From: Mytilisepta virgata
Lineage: Eukaryota; Mollusca; Bivalvia; Mytilida; Mytilidae
Reading direction: 5' to 3'
Assembly (NCBI GenBank): GCA_028015205.1
Contig: CM051517.1
Location: 57,225,455-57,289,454 of the forward strand
DNA: 64,000 nucleotides
The first letter of the stretch is position 1, and each line of letters begins with the position of its first letter. The position numbers and the translations under genes are program-made. The notes below the pieces were generated by a model. The model worked only from the letters and a program-made list of their open reading frames with translations. It was not told the DNA's origin and did not search any database. Positions 44,050 through 56,755 of this stretch are shown here, one piece after another.

Positions 44050-45668
44050 TTTAGAATAGGGAGGTCACTGGCTAACTTTAACGATATTCTCGCGCATGTA
44101 AAAAAAGCCAAAATTCCTAATTTTCAAATCGGTCATAAAACGTAAAAAATGGGTTTAGATAATAAAAAAAAACATATTCTGTTCAAGTTCAGAACTTAAT
44201 CTTTCTAAATGTATACTTCTTTAAGTTTATCGACTGTCCTGACTGACCTAGGTGATCGTTTGAAGTGGTGTCGTTACAGTGAAAATGTCCGCCATGAGAA
44301 TCCTGTGTCAAAAAACTTGCCAACTTTAAACACAAATCCGGGAGCGGCTATCCGACGGATTTTTTTCATCTATGGCTCAAAAATTCGAAAAATATCTGAA
44401 TTTTTTAAATCCGATTGTGATGAGTTGAAAAAAAATTATCTTCACCAAATGAAAAATTAAATAATCAAAAATGACGTTCGAAAACAATGTTTTAACATCG
44501 TTCCGATCTCATCACAATCGGATAATAAACATTTGGTCCTATCTCTACAAATCTGTAAATTCAACTTTTTGTAATAGTGTACTCCCGCCCCCGGAATTGG
44601 AAGTAAATTTCTGTGGTTACAGCGTGTTTTGAACAATTTTAGCCATCTTGAAATGGGCGGAGCTTATTATTCAAATCCCCGGATGTGATTGTGCTGTAGC
44701 ACGATTTACGTATGTAAACTCATTTTTTCTCTCACATTAACTGACGAACAATGTGACTTACAGCGATGGAATACGGCCATGGAGGCCAAACTATGAAGGT
44801 AAGACCGTTTTGTTATTTATTCTTCAATCTCAATACTAAATTTCTATACTGGGACAACGTCAAGAACGTAGCAAATTCTCTTTCCTCAAATGGTTTTTGC
44901 AAAATAAGTTCGTTAAGGTTTATTTTGTAAATATAATTAATTTAGATTGTGTAAATGTTCATCTGTTAATATACATAAAGTGTCATTCACCAAAAAGACT
45001 TTTACTATGAATATTTCATTCATTATTTGCGTTTTATAATTATCAAATTCTTCTAACCCCTGAGCTATGATTGGTCAGTTATATTTAGCTTGCGTTCAGA
45101 TTTCTCGGATTTCTTCCCAGTTCTCATAGCATTCCGTCCTTCGGATTTTTCGAGAGTTTTCATTCATTTGACGTTTTATGTTGGAAGAAAATGAGTAATT
45201 CTCTTTTCGCCGCACTAAAAAGCGAACCGCTGGTTGTTTGTAGGCTTATATTTATTTATCGAAATGAAAATGTATGTATTTGCAACTAGTTCATGACAAA
45301 TAGAATAATTATTTCCCTCTTGACAGAAAAATCATGTTACTGATTAGGAGAATTTACCTTACAACCCTGTTTTTGTTTACAACAATCTTGAGAAGTTTAT
45401 TGTCATAAACTATATATTTATATTCTATGGCAAGGTACAAATTTACCTATACAAACCCTTTCTGTAAAACTTTGTGTTACAGTACTAAAATGATAGATGT
45501 GATAGAAGAGAATACATTGAATATGAAACTGGTATTCTTAAAAAAAAAACAAAAAACACTTCAAATTTTTAGTCCATGGATATTTTATATTTACGTAAAT
45601 ATAGTAATTTTTTAACTATGGTATGTTAAAGCATATTGATAAAACAAATACATAATATAGTGTTATTA

Positions 45669-45782
45669 ACTGGCTGTTTCTGTATTGGCACTGGTATAGA
45701 TTCAAGGTTTGCTGTATTGGCCTCGAGACCCGTAGGGTCAAGGGCCAATATAGCTGACAGTGCCAATACAGAAACAGTCAGT
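45669..45782. repeat. Foldback with nested stems
   Basis: ACTGGCTGTTTCTGTATTGG (45669 on) pairs with CCAATACAGAAACAGTCAGT at the other end. Inner stems CTGTATTGGCC/GGCCAATATAG and GACCC/GGGTC are also present, giving a long cruciform. Confidence 0.85.
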
Positions 45783-45855
45783 TCATACCACTTTTATTAA
45801 ATAATCCAACTTTTTAAATACAGATTGTTCTGAATGCTGTATTACATACATCAAA

Positions 45856-45939
45856 TGTGAATATAGGGCCAATATTTCCAATACGGACTGGCAATGATGT
45901 GAATATAGGGACAATATTTCCAATACGGACTGGCAATGA
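45856..45939. repeat. Two tandem copies of a 42-bp unit
   Basis: TGTGAATATAGGGCCAATAT... repeats once, differing at one site (GGGCC/GGGAC). It shares CAATA/TATTGG motifs with the adjacent foldback. Confidence 0.85.
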
Positions 45940-48654
45940 ATCCTGGCAACGACCAGAAGTGAAAAGGCTGTATTAGCCCTAGGGCTCATACGGCCTTTTT
46001 CAGTATTGGACTGGGCCGAAAAGCAATATAGATCACGTGATTTATATGACCAGGACGACGTCACCAGTATGACACATGCCGTTTTGGTAGTATTAGGGCT
46101 GTTTTAATCGTATTATTTAATAATATACAGAAACATCTTTATTTGAAATGTATAAATATTTATTGACAAACAATCTGTTCTCCTGATAAATGTATCTTCA
46201 TTCATATTAGTATATTCTTTAAGCTAATGACTGAAAGAGAAGAACTATGCAATTAGTCAAGCATATTTAATGAAGAAAAAGTAACATTTTTGTTTAACCT
46301 TATGCCATTTATTGCTGGGAAAGTTTTGATATCTTGATCATTTACTTTTAACTTATACAAATTTGAGCTTTGTAAAGGGAATGGTCACATCTTTTTTTTT
46401 ATGCCTTTATGTGCATCCAAGAGCTGGAGTCATGAGTGAATATGTCTATATGTCTGTCGGTTTTTTTGTCAGTATATATCCTTTCAGATGATCATCTGCA
46501 AGATTAATGGGTACATTATTTGATAATAATGGTTTAAACAATATTCAAAATAGTAACAATATATACATATACATGTATGTTCTATTCAGGCATAAGATTT
46601 CTAGATTATCATATTCGAAATATTCACCAAGAGGCCCCCCAGGGGAATTTCAATGTTGTAGAACCCCAAAATCACTAAAGAGTTGAGGATATTTTGAACC
46701 TGATAACAAGTACTGTACAAAATAAGGTCTCAATTAATACTTTATGTTAAGCAATACGTTTCATACTTCATCCTATGGTCTGTGCGATATATAATGCAAA
46801 AAAAGTGGAAAATAGATGGATTGACTGAATTTTTTTTTAAGGTAAAGGGGTGATAAATTTCTCTCTTACATCTATGTAATAGCACAAATCTATTATATAA
46901 ACAGTTTGTGTAAAAGAGAAATATCTAAGGATTAAAATGATACCAAACAAGTATATATTTTTCAGAGAGAAATAATTTTTAGGTACGAATTAAGGAAATA
47001 TTTTTAAAAATTCTTGAAATTGTGGAAATTGTAAAAAAAATTCAATATTAATTATAAAAAAATATAATTTGACCTTATATATTGTTTAAATATATGAATT
47101 ATCAAGGCTTTATACATACTTCAGTAAAACAATAACAAATAGTATCTCTTTGCTTTGTAGATTTTTCACAAAATGAGTTTTTTTAAAAAATCATATGCCA
47201 AAATACTGGTATTTTTCTCTCAATTTTTAACAAGAAATTTGCAAATCTAATAGGCAAAAGTATTTTTTAAAAATCTCTTCATGTTGTTTTTATCTGCAGG
47301 AAGACAGTTGCAGAAAGAAAATTAATAATAAAATAGTGTGGAATTTTTTTCTTTATTTTTTTATCCAAGAATTCCAAAATTTCTTTAAAAAATGCGTACA
47401 ATTTTGTCGAGGCCTTCGATGACAATTTTATTAGCAAATATTTTTTAAAATACTAGAGATACCATTGTTTTTTGCATCATTTCTGGTACACAGCACTGGT
47501 ATCTGTATGAAAATAAGATTGCACCTATCTGGAAGCATTAATTATGAAGATATTGTGTCTTGAACATTGGTGTCCAAGTTAGGGCTTCATCGGCACATTG
47601 CAAAATAAGACTAAGACGAAACCCATTTTTTTAACATTTTGGACTTGCATAATTTTTTTAAATCAGTATCAATCATATAACATTTTGGCCTCAATTTAAA
47701 GCTCAAATAGAGCTCTATGCATTACAATAGTAATATTCTGCTTAGATTATACTGTACAACCTGTATTTGGCCTTAGAAATGGCCCAAATTTGACAAAATT
47801 TACCCCCGCAAGAAAATCAGCCAAAATTACTAATTTTAAATGGTCATAACTTTTGAACCCCTTGACCGATTTTCAAAATTTTTGCACCAAAATGTTTCTC
47901 TTTTTTTTTGTGTACTTTGATTTAAAAGCAAAATCTTTTGATTTCCAGATACTTCATTTTTAGGCTGACCTCCCTATTTAGAACCATTTGTGAGGAATAC
48001 AAACATAACCTTTATAAACAACTTTTCATTGTTTTATGTTTTCTTGGTTGACTCAATAAGGTTAATTAACCAACAAAAGATTGCCTAATAATTCTTACCT
48101 TTAGATCTAGACTTTCAAAATGCCAAAAATCAATTTTATGAACTGAGGTTTCCAGAAAGTAGTTCTCATAATCAGAAGAAGGAAGTAAGATATGGTGCCT
48201 TTTAAAAAAGGAAGTAAATTTATGAGTTATTTTGGATGTTTTAAAGAAATAATTTACTCTTTTGTCAGACGATGACCCTACAAATGGTGAGGATTTTTGG
48301 CGGGAAACGTGAAAAAGGTGAATTTCTTTCTTAACCTTAAAGAGGGTAAGATTTTCAGTTCATTTGTATCTTATTGCTCTTTTTTTACCTTTGGTGTACT
48401 TTCTAACTTTCCCTTCTTCAAATATATTATATTCTTCAACATTTATTCCTTGCTCTCAATTTCTTCCCCCCGCAGCATCTGCAACAACATTGTTAATAAA
48501 ATCTTAACTCTTACCGGCACAGAATTGTTTTATTTCCGTAAACGGATCGTCACCGACGTCCGTTTACCTGTTTACGATTCGACCAAAGTCCAAAAAGTAT
48601 CTACTGCAAAATTTCAGGTGCTGAAAAGGGGTAAAATATCAGAATACTAAATAC

Positions 48655-48785
48655 CTTAATTAATTCATAGACAATGAAACACCACTGAGTCTTTCGTTTC
48701 CCATCTTCTGTATAAAAAACATGCCTAGAGTTTTCGTTTGGATACTTTTTCCTGCACCGGGCAGTAGAGCTGACAGTAAATTAAT
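48655..48785 (-). other. Isolated exon-like ORF
   Basis: Between an acceptor-like TTATTTGCAG or GTCAG and a donor-like AAG|GTATTT, one frame reads KYPNENSRHVFYTEDGKRKT then QWCFIVYELIK, with unusually coding-like composition. I do not recognise the family and cannot find partner exons. It may be part of a transposon or a relic. Confidence 0.25.
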
Positions 48786-49750
48786 CTGCAAATAAAAAAA
48801 ATCATTTTGAAGAGGGAGGTACAACTTTAATTATTTATTTGTGCTATATTTATTTCGTGGATTTTGTGCTAGAAGGTCGTTATTTGTGCTTTCATGCAGG
48901 GTAAATGTTAATAATTTGAAAATAACATTTTTATTTCTTGTTCACTCATATTCATTTCACCATGATCAGCAATGACACCATCACGTTGCCGACTAGAATT
49001 TGTATTTTATTTTAATTTTATCTTGATAATTGGACAGGACTTTTTGCTGATTATTATTTGACTCTTGGGAAATATTTGGCATAAAAGGCCTACCTCGGTA
49101 AAATCAGGATATTTTGAAGCAACCGTGAATTATTTCTCAATCATAATTTTGCATGGGATATGTTCATACTGCCTTTCAGTACTGTTGGTGTGTTAAGTTC
49201 TTTTCTAATCAGTCCATAAATGTATGTGAAATGATCTGGATAAAAAGCGCTATAAATAGTTATTAAGTCTGTAGACATTATAATGTAAGCTTGTTTTATT
49301 TTAGGAAACAATTAGACAGGATAAAAATATGGTCCAAAAATAGGATCAAAGTTTTCTTTCAATGAAAAAAAGTAGTATATTAAGAAGAAAAAAATTAGTG
49401 CTCAATTTGAGAAAAGAAATCATTTGTGGATGCTGAAAAAATTCCTGGATCCAAAACCACAAAAACTAAAAAGACAATTATTTAACTAATATCTTTGCTA
49501 AAACAAATCTTATAATGCCACATAACACAGTGGTTTGTAACTGCAAAATTAGCCTTCTTTTCTTTTTTATTTGATCACTCACAGTAGATGGTAGGATCAG
49601 AAGTAAGCATTTTTTACTTTTCAAATATTAATATGAAAAAGGTTGAGAAGTAGCAAAAACAAATAGGATTTATGATTTAGACTTTGTTCTTACATTCTTC
49701 TGTGGTATATTTCATTAAAACATGTTTAATTTTATTGTGTTTTCTTAAGG

Positions 49751-52700
49751 ATGGCATTAAAAGGTATTAGGGTGATAGAGTTTGCTGGACTGGCACCAGT
49801 ACCTTTCTGTGGGATGATTCTGTCAGATTTTGGAGCCAATGTCATAAGAGTGGACAGGGTATATTTGTCAAGACAATAACTTTAACTGATTTGGTTGTAC
49901 ATATTCTTTATTTACTACCATAATTTTGTGGATTTTTGTCTAGGAATCGTTCATGCAAGAAATGTTTTTATATAGTTACATTTGGAAGTGAAATAATTAA
50001 GCTAAAACCATCCTTTTAGTAACATCAAATATTTTCATTTGAAAAATCTTTATATATGTACTAAATAGGGAAAATAAGAATCCATTTTTTATTTAAGTTT
50101 TGAATCAATAAAATAAGTTTGATACATTGGATGTGAGCCATTAAGTGAAGACTTTTCTGTTCAAGTTTTAAAAATATTTTAATTTCTTGAGCACAGAAAC
50201 AATAAAAGGTATATTTTAATTTTTACACTTTACATATTTAATAAATAAATTATAGAGTGTTACATTTCTTTAATAGTTATGCAAATATTGATGTAATTCT
50301 TATTTGGCTGTGATATATGCTTCTAGACAAAGACGTTTGTTGATGCAGATTGTATGGGCAGAGGTAAGAAGTCCATTGCTGTAGACCTGAAACACAGAGA
50401 AGGATTGAATATTGTACGAAAAATGTGTTCAAAAGCTGATGTACTTATTGAACCATTTAGACCAGGTAATAATTGAAATATGCTATAAAAATGTTTACCA
50501 TGTTTGATGGATAGCTGTAGCTTTTTAATGCAATAACGAATAGGTGTTTTAAATTACATACAAAGATTTTTTTTTTTTAAAGATAAAAAAAAAGTTGAGA
50601 AGTTGTAACATGACAGTTGTGATCTTTTTTAAGAAATGAAGGGAGATTTAATTTAAAGATCGTGGTCTGTTGGCCACTACAGAAGGCTAAATTATATGAC
50701 TCTACCCAACCATTTTCTTTATACAGTGGCAGTCAAAATTGGTTCCCCTTTGTGTTCTATCCCATCCCTATTTTAGTTGTGATTGATAAATTGTTGAACG
50801 GGTTCTAGACCGTCTCGGTGGTCTCGTGGTAGCCTGCTCGCCCGGAGTGCGGAAGGTCGCGGGTTTGATCCCCGGCCGAGTCAAACCAAAGACATTAAAA
50901 TTGGTATTTGCTGCTTCTCTGCCAAACACTCGGCATCTAGGAGTAAGAGCAAAGACTGGTCGGCTCGGAGTCAGTATAATGTGTACGAGTGAGGTGATAT
51001 GTCTTCCTGCGGACAGTTACCTCGTGAGCTAGCACATTAAAAATCCGACTTAGAGTGTCGGTCTAGTACAAAGCAGTATCATATTCATTATCATATCAAC
51101 ATGTTCTTGTCCTGATGTGCACCTGGTTGCCACTGGATGTTAAACAACAATTCATCCATCCATCCATTGAACGGGTTCTCATCCTGAAGAAGCATGAAAT
51201 ATTTGCCACTGGACGTTAAGCAAGCAACAATCAACCAATCATACAAAGATCAAAGACGGCTATGTTACTATTCTAATAAATTCACATTGTCATGGGATGC
51301 TGAGCTTATGGACTTTTCCATTGTCTTATTGCCATAGTATTCTTTTGCCTGTATATATATTAAAAAAACATTTTGTAAATAACAAAAGGGATAAAAGGGA
51401 AGGTTAACAATGACATACCAATTAATTACTGCTGTCCAATCGACGGACCCTCAGAAAAATCTTTTTAAGAGCCATGCAAAACAAAGTTGATATCAGAATC
51501 ATTACTGTGTAATTTTGAACTGCTGTTTTCATCATTCTGGAATAATTCCTGAGTTGGAGATCATAAAGTTTTCTCCTGTTGCAAAGAAATTTTTCTTTAT
51601 TACCATTTTATTTCTTTGTAGGAATTATGGAAAAACTTGGTCTTGGACCTGAGCGTCTTTTAGTAGAAAATCCTAGACTTGTATATGCCAGAATAAATGG
51701 CTTTGGACAAAATGGACCACTAGCTAAAAAAGCAGGACATGATATCAATTATATATCTATGTCAGGTAAAATTTGTAATAGAAATGAAAGGAGATATTAG
51801 ACAATATCATTGTGACAAAAAATCCTGAAATGGAACTAAACATTCAAAAAGACGTCGCTATAGCCTTGAATACAGGGAATGTGTAACGGTTTATTTTTTC
51901 CGGTGTGAAATTATTTCCGAACTCGTATATTAATACACTTCTGACGGAATAAAGTTGGAAAATATTTCATTATATAAAAATTAAGATTGCTATAAAATAT
52001 TATCTGATTCATATTTTACACAAGATCATCATTTGACGGTCGGAAAATATTTCACAGATATATGAATATCACAGCCGGAATAAATTATCTCTTACAAATG
52101 TGCCCACACTGTACTACAAACTCTTAGTAATTGCGTATTAATAAGTGAAAAAATCAACCAAAACTCAAGTTACATGTTTAATACATTTCTAATATACATG
52201 TAAGAATATTATTTCTGTTGGTTTTTTTTATTAGGGTAGCATTTCACAATTCACAATGCTTTTGGCAATAAATAATTACTCATGTGATATACATAATATA
52301 TTTTGCAGCAGGTGAATTGGTGATTGTAAAAAGGTTATGTGACCATAAGCTTTTTACAGTAGTTAGTATTGACCTCCAACAGTAATAAGATATGTCACTA
52401 AGATAGACATTTGCAGAAAATTATAAAATTGCTCTTTATGTTTAAAACAAAACAACCTTTTGTCAGGAAAGATAACACATGCATATGGGAGACAACTCCA
52501 ATATCCACAGTAGGGAATAGATTGTATATACTTGTATCTTAGAAATTCATACTTTTTACCTCTTGTTATAATTTCTTTTCTGTCAGAAAGAAGTATTATT
52601 TACGGTCATAAACTATTATATGGCCCAGTGTCATATGGTATTTTGACTTGGGTACCTTAAATACTATACACTACAATTTATAGGCTTACTGTCATATCTT

Positions 52701-55042
52701 GGCAAGAAAGGAGAACCACCTCTACAGCCAGTCAATTTACTGGCAGATTTTGCCGGGGGAGGCTTAACTTGTGCTTTAGGTATTATGATGGCATTGTATG
52801 AGAGAAGCATTTCAGGAAAGGGACAAGTTGTTGATAACAGCATGGTTGATGGTTCTGCTTATGTAGGTTAGTATGAGTAAAAAAGAACATCAAATAACTC
52901 AAAGATCATGGGGTTATCAAATTACTTTTTTGGTCCTTTCACATAGACTCAATCTCATGTGTTTTTATTGTCATATGCATGGGATATTGGGGCAAGGGTT
53001 AAATTCTCCTCATAGGATTTTGAACTCTATCGTGCAAGAGTGACTCCCCCATATAGGAAGCCATTGTTACATACATCCATGGGGTGGTCAATGAGGGGTC
53101 AGTATGCTTTGGCTGAAAATTGACCTTGGGGCAATTTCCCCTGGATGTCTATATATGAGTTTAAATGTAAATACTAGTGTCAAAACAAAGCATCACCACA
53201 ATAAAAGATGAAGTAATTCAAAAGATAAAAACCAATTGAAAAGATGAATATGTGTGAAGAAGGAAACATATCATAGAAAACAATTACTATTTAAGTAAAA
53301 CTAAGTGATCAACAATTTTGATCCCTTTGGGTGTAGGGTGAACAAGGAAGCTATCTTAGATATCGGACTTAATTATTCTATTTTTCCTTTGAATGAGAAA
53401 CAAACTATTTTACAGTGTAAATTTTCCTTAAATTACTGAATTGTGTGAAAAAAAAATCATTTATTTCAATGGCATTGGCAAACAGAAAACTTTATTCTAA
53501 GATTGTAAACTACACTTAAATAGAGTTTCTTTTTGCATACTTGTTTTTATAACCATTGAAGTCAAGCAAAATTATAAAAAAATTACAATATTCAACATCT
53601 TTTCAAGTTTTATTGAAGTGAAAATTGCACTTTACAGGAAGTTGGTTGTGGAAATCTCAGAACTTACCTCTTGTATGGGGAAATGAAAGGGGAGATAATA
53701 CACTTGATGGGGGAAGAGCATTTTATGGTACTTATGAAACTAAAGATAGAAAATATGTATCAGTTGGAGCATTAGAGCCACAGTTTTTTAAAGACTTGAT
53801 AAAAGGTATGGTTGATTCATTGTGATGATGAAAATTCAGGAGATAATTGCATTGTGTTTAAGCATTGTGGATATCAATCTTGAATTAATTGTTGCAAATT
53901 TTCTTTAACCATGCAGCCTTGCTATGCTTAACTAGGTAAATTTGGTTTATGACAATTAAATCTTTAATCCACAAACTTAAAATACCAAACAGCTTTTGCC
54001 TTATGTTATTTGAAGGTTTCTAATTCAAAGTTCAATCTTATGTAATAAAAGCTATTTTCCTTTAGTTTTCACCAAATGCAAAGCATTGTGGATGCTCAGA
54101 CTTCTGCTATTAATATTCCTGAAAGCCATTTTTATGTCAGAAAAAAACTTAATACAATTATTATTCTCTTAGGTAGGCTTTCTGGACTATGGAAATCAGA
54201 CATGCAAGATGATAAAGTTTGTCTGTCTTTCTCGGAAAGGTTCATACTAATATTACATCAATATGAATTGGATGATGGATGATGGAACATTAGGTGCATA
54301 TCAGGACATGTTGAAATGATATGAATATGATCCCTGCTTTTTACTAGACCAAATGAACTGAGCCGGATTTTTAATATCCTAGCTCATGAAGTAAATGTCC
54401 GCAGGAAGACATATCATCCCACTCGGACACATTATACTGACCAGTCCTTTGCTCTTACTCCTATATGCTGCATACTTGGGGGAGAAGTAGCAAATACCAG
54501 TTTTAATGTCTTTGGTTTGACCATGCCAGGGATCGAACCAACAACCTTCTGTACTCGATACGAGCACACTAGCATGAGATCACCGAGGCGGTTAAATATG
54601 AATTGAAAAATTGTAAATGGTAGTAATAATCCTTTCATCTTTTTCAGGCCTTGGTTTACAAAATGTAGGACAAACAGATGATCCAGAGGAAATGAAGAAG
54701 ACATTTAAAGACCTTTTTATAACTAAAACTCGGGATGAATGGACACATATATTTAAAGAACTAGACGCTTGTTTTAGTCCGATTTTAGAACCAAATGAGG
54801 CACCACAACATCTGCACAATTTACAAAATAAGACATTTTTAAAAAATGAAAAAGGAAGCTACGAGCCCGGCCCAGCTCCAAAGTTGTCAAGAACCCCAGG
54901 TGTTGATAAAGTTCTACCACAACCTTTCATTGGACAACACACAAAAGATGTCATGAAACAAATTGGATATAGTGATGAAGAAATAGAAAAAATGTTAGAA
55001 TTGGGTGTGATAGAACAAAAGAATAGTGATTCTAAATTATAA
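49751..55042 (+). CDS. AMACR: Alpha-methylacyl-CoA racemase
   Basis: Six coding exons: 49751-49858, 50327-50465, 51622-51765, 52684-52866, 53638-53805, 54648-55042. They total 1137 nt (378 residues), close to vertebrate AMACR. The enzyme interconverts (R)- and (S)-2-methylacyl-CoA esters, needed for peroxisomal beta-oxidation of branched fatty acids and bile-type sterol chains. It is a class III CoA-transferase-fold protein. The N-terminus [20 protein letters not shown] matches the family. Catalytic residues are present: His122 in AGHDINY, Asp152 in LLADFAGGG and Glu238 in ALEPQF. The protein ends SKL, a canonical PTS1. The first intron is phase 0 and the rest phase 1. The ATG exon is preceded by an acceptor-like TTTTCTTAAG, so a 5' UTR exon is likely. 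No broken exon was found. Confidence 0.96.
50807..51166 (+). mobile_element. tRNA-derived SINE, family B, full length with 13-bp target duplication
   Basis: The head has TGGTAGCCTGCTCG and GGGTTTGATCCCC boxes. The body contains AAACCAAAGACATTAAAATT and the tail is TGTTAAACAACAATTCATCC. TTGAACGGGTTCT occurs at 50794-50806 and 51167-51179. The right flank is the tail of another repeat (CCACTGGACGTTAAGCAA), so it is nested. Lies in AMACR intron 2. Confidence 0.9.
54262..54595 (-). mobile_element. tRNA-derived SINE, family B, reverse copy
   Basis: Inverted version of the 50807-51166 sequence, from the head (ACCGAGGCGG at the right end) to the tail near 54270, sharing TTTTAATGTCTTTGGTTTGA and GATCGAACC. 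It ends about 50 bp before AMACR exon 6. Confidence 0.85.
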
Positions 55043-55250
55043 TAGTGACTGAAAGATTAATTGAGTCCAAATTTTAGATGAATTATTGATGATCAATATA
55101 CATATAGTATTTATATAGTTTTTTAATGATTGTTTAAATCCCTGTTTATTTACTCAGAGTTCGGGAAACATGCTACACCAAAATGTGATCATAATCCACT
55201 TCCACTTGTTGATTGTGAGAATTCCCCTGTATCTATTTTTTCACCACACT

Positions 55251-56513
55251 TTTTTAGCTCACCCGGCCAAAGGCCATGTGAGCTATTTTCATCACTTGGC
55301 GTCTGTCATCTTTCACATTTTAATCTTCTCATCTGAAACCACTGGGCCAAATAAAATTAAATTTGGCAGGAAGCATCTATGTAAGGTCCTGAATAAAGTT
55401 TGCTCATTTCGTCCCGATTGGACAACAAATATGGCTGAGTTTTCAAAAATCTTCTCCTCTGAAACTGATAGGCCAAATGGAACAAAACTTGATGGGAAGC
55501 ATATATGGGAGGTCCTTTATAAAGTTTCCTCATTTCATCCCAATCGGACTACAAATATGTCCGCCATGGTCAGTTCTTGTTTCTGATTGGCTGATATAAT
55601 AAATCTTCTCCTCAAATTTCTTGGCCAAACGGAACTAAATTTGACAGGAAGCATATACGGGAGGTTGTTTACAAAGTTTCCTCATTTCGTCCCGATCATG
55701 CAACAAACATGGCCATCATGGGCAATTCTTGTTTCTCATTGGTTGATTAAAAAAACTTTTTTTTTCTGGAACTTTGTGGGCAAATGGAATGAAACCTGAC
55801 AGGAAGCATCTATGGAAGGTTCTGTACAAAGTCTCCTCATTTTGTCCTGATCGGACTACAAATAGGGCCACCATGGGCAGTTCTTGTTTCTGATTGGCTG
55901 ATGTAAAAAAATATTCTCCTCTGAAATCACTTGCCCAAATGGAACGAAACTTGACAAGAAGCATATATGGGAGGTCCTTTATTAAATTTCCTAATTTTGT
56001 CCCGATTGGACTACAAATATGGACACCATGGGCAGTTCTTTTTTGGATTTGCTGATATAAAACAATATTCTCCTTTGCAGCTGCTTGTCCAAATGGTATG
56101 AAACTTAACCGGAAACATCTATGGGAGGTTCTTTACAATGTTTCCTCATTTCATCCTGATCGGGCACCATGGGCAATTCTTGATTCTCATTGGTTGATGT
56201 TTAAAAAAAAAAAATTCTGGGACTACTTGGCCAAAACTGTCAGCCAAACTTGACAGGAAGCATCTATGGAAAGTCTTTTATGAAATAAATTTTTTCATCC
56301 TGATTGGATGACAAGTATGGCTACTATGGGCAATTCTTGTTTCTGATAGGCTGATATAAAGAAATCTTCGTCTTGGCCAAATGAAATGATACTTGACAAG
56401 AAGCATCTGTGGGAGGTTTTTTATGTTTTCTCATGTGACAAACATGGCCGTCATGAGCAATTCTTGTTTCTGCCAGGTAAGCGATAAAGGCTCAGCCCTC
56501 TGAGCCTCTAGTT
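55251..56513 (-). mobile_element. Family 1-type tandem-core element, reverse, variant core A
   Basis: Starts TTTTTAGCTCACCCGGCCAAAGGCCATGTGAGCT (the inverted hairpin end) and ends AAAGGCTCAGCCCTCTGAGCCTCTAGTTT. The core is about seven ~160-bp units with GACAGGAAGCATCTATGG and CATGGGCAATTCTTGTTTCT, unlike the core of 6136-7884. Confidence 0.8.
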
Positions 56514-56755
56514 TAAACATTTACCCGCAAGTCATGGACATGCAAAATGTGTTACTCTCCTTAAACAATGAACAATCACTTTTGTCCTCATCCAACGAAC
56601 TAGCATTGTTTATCAAGATCATTCATGCCAAAGGTGAGGAAAAAGCATTGCAAATTTCAATAAAATATTCACCCAGGACAAGATTCAAACCATAGACTCT
56701 TGACTAAGCAATCCAATGTTCTAATCTGACACTATATCAGATATCACTTACTTTT

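Larger units (their letters stand above)
44057..47975. mobile_element. Candidate hAT-like element with 7-8 bp target duplication
   Basis: Ends TAGGGAGGTCA and TGACCTCCCT(A) are inverted. The flanks are ATTTAGAA at 44049-44056 and 47976-47983. The YARNG-type end and an 8-bp duplication fit hAT elements. No transposase was found; the interior includes the foldback at 45669-45782. Confidence 0.5.
39902..49750. other. Intergenic region between the large gene and AMACR
   Basis: No convincing complete gene seen. It holds the tandem-core element at 40100-40712, two inverted-repeat-bounded candidates (41218-44049, 44057-47975), a foldback locus (45669-46080) and isolated exon-like ORFs listed in the findings. 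41.9-43.4 and 46.1-47.9 kb are AT-rich with nothing further I can identify. Promoters of both flanking genes probably lie here. Confidence 0.6.

Noticed and set aside
45669..45782. Rho-independent terminator
   Set aside because: Stem-loop is present but this is animal DNA; it is a foldback repeat.
50811..50882. tRNA gene
   Set aside because: The A and B boxes belong to a SINE head. A ~290-bp SINE body and target duplications follow; the same holds at 24250, 39355 and 58787.
55170..55586. 138-residue ORF downstream of AMACR
   Set aside because: Lies inside the tandem-core repeat element; repeated wording follows its units.
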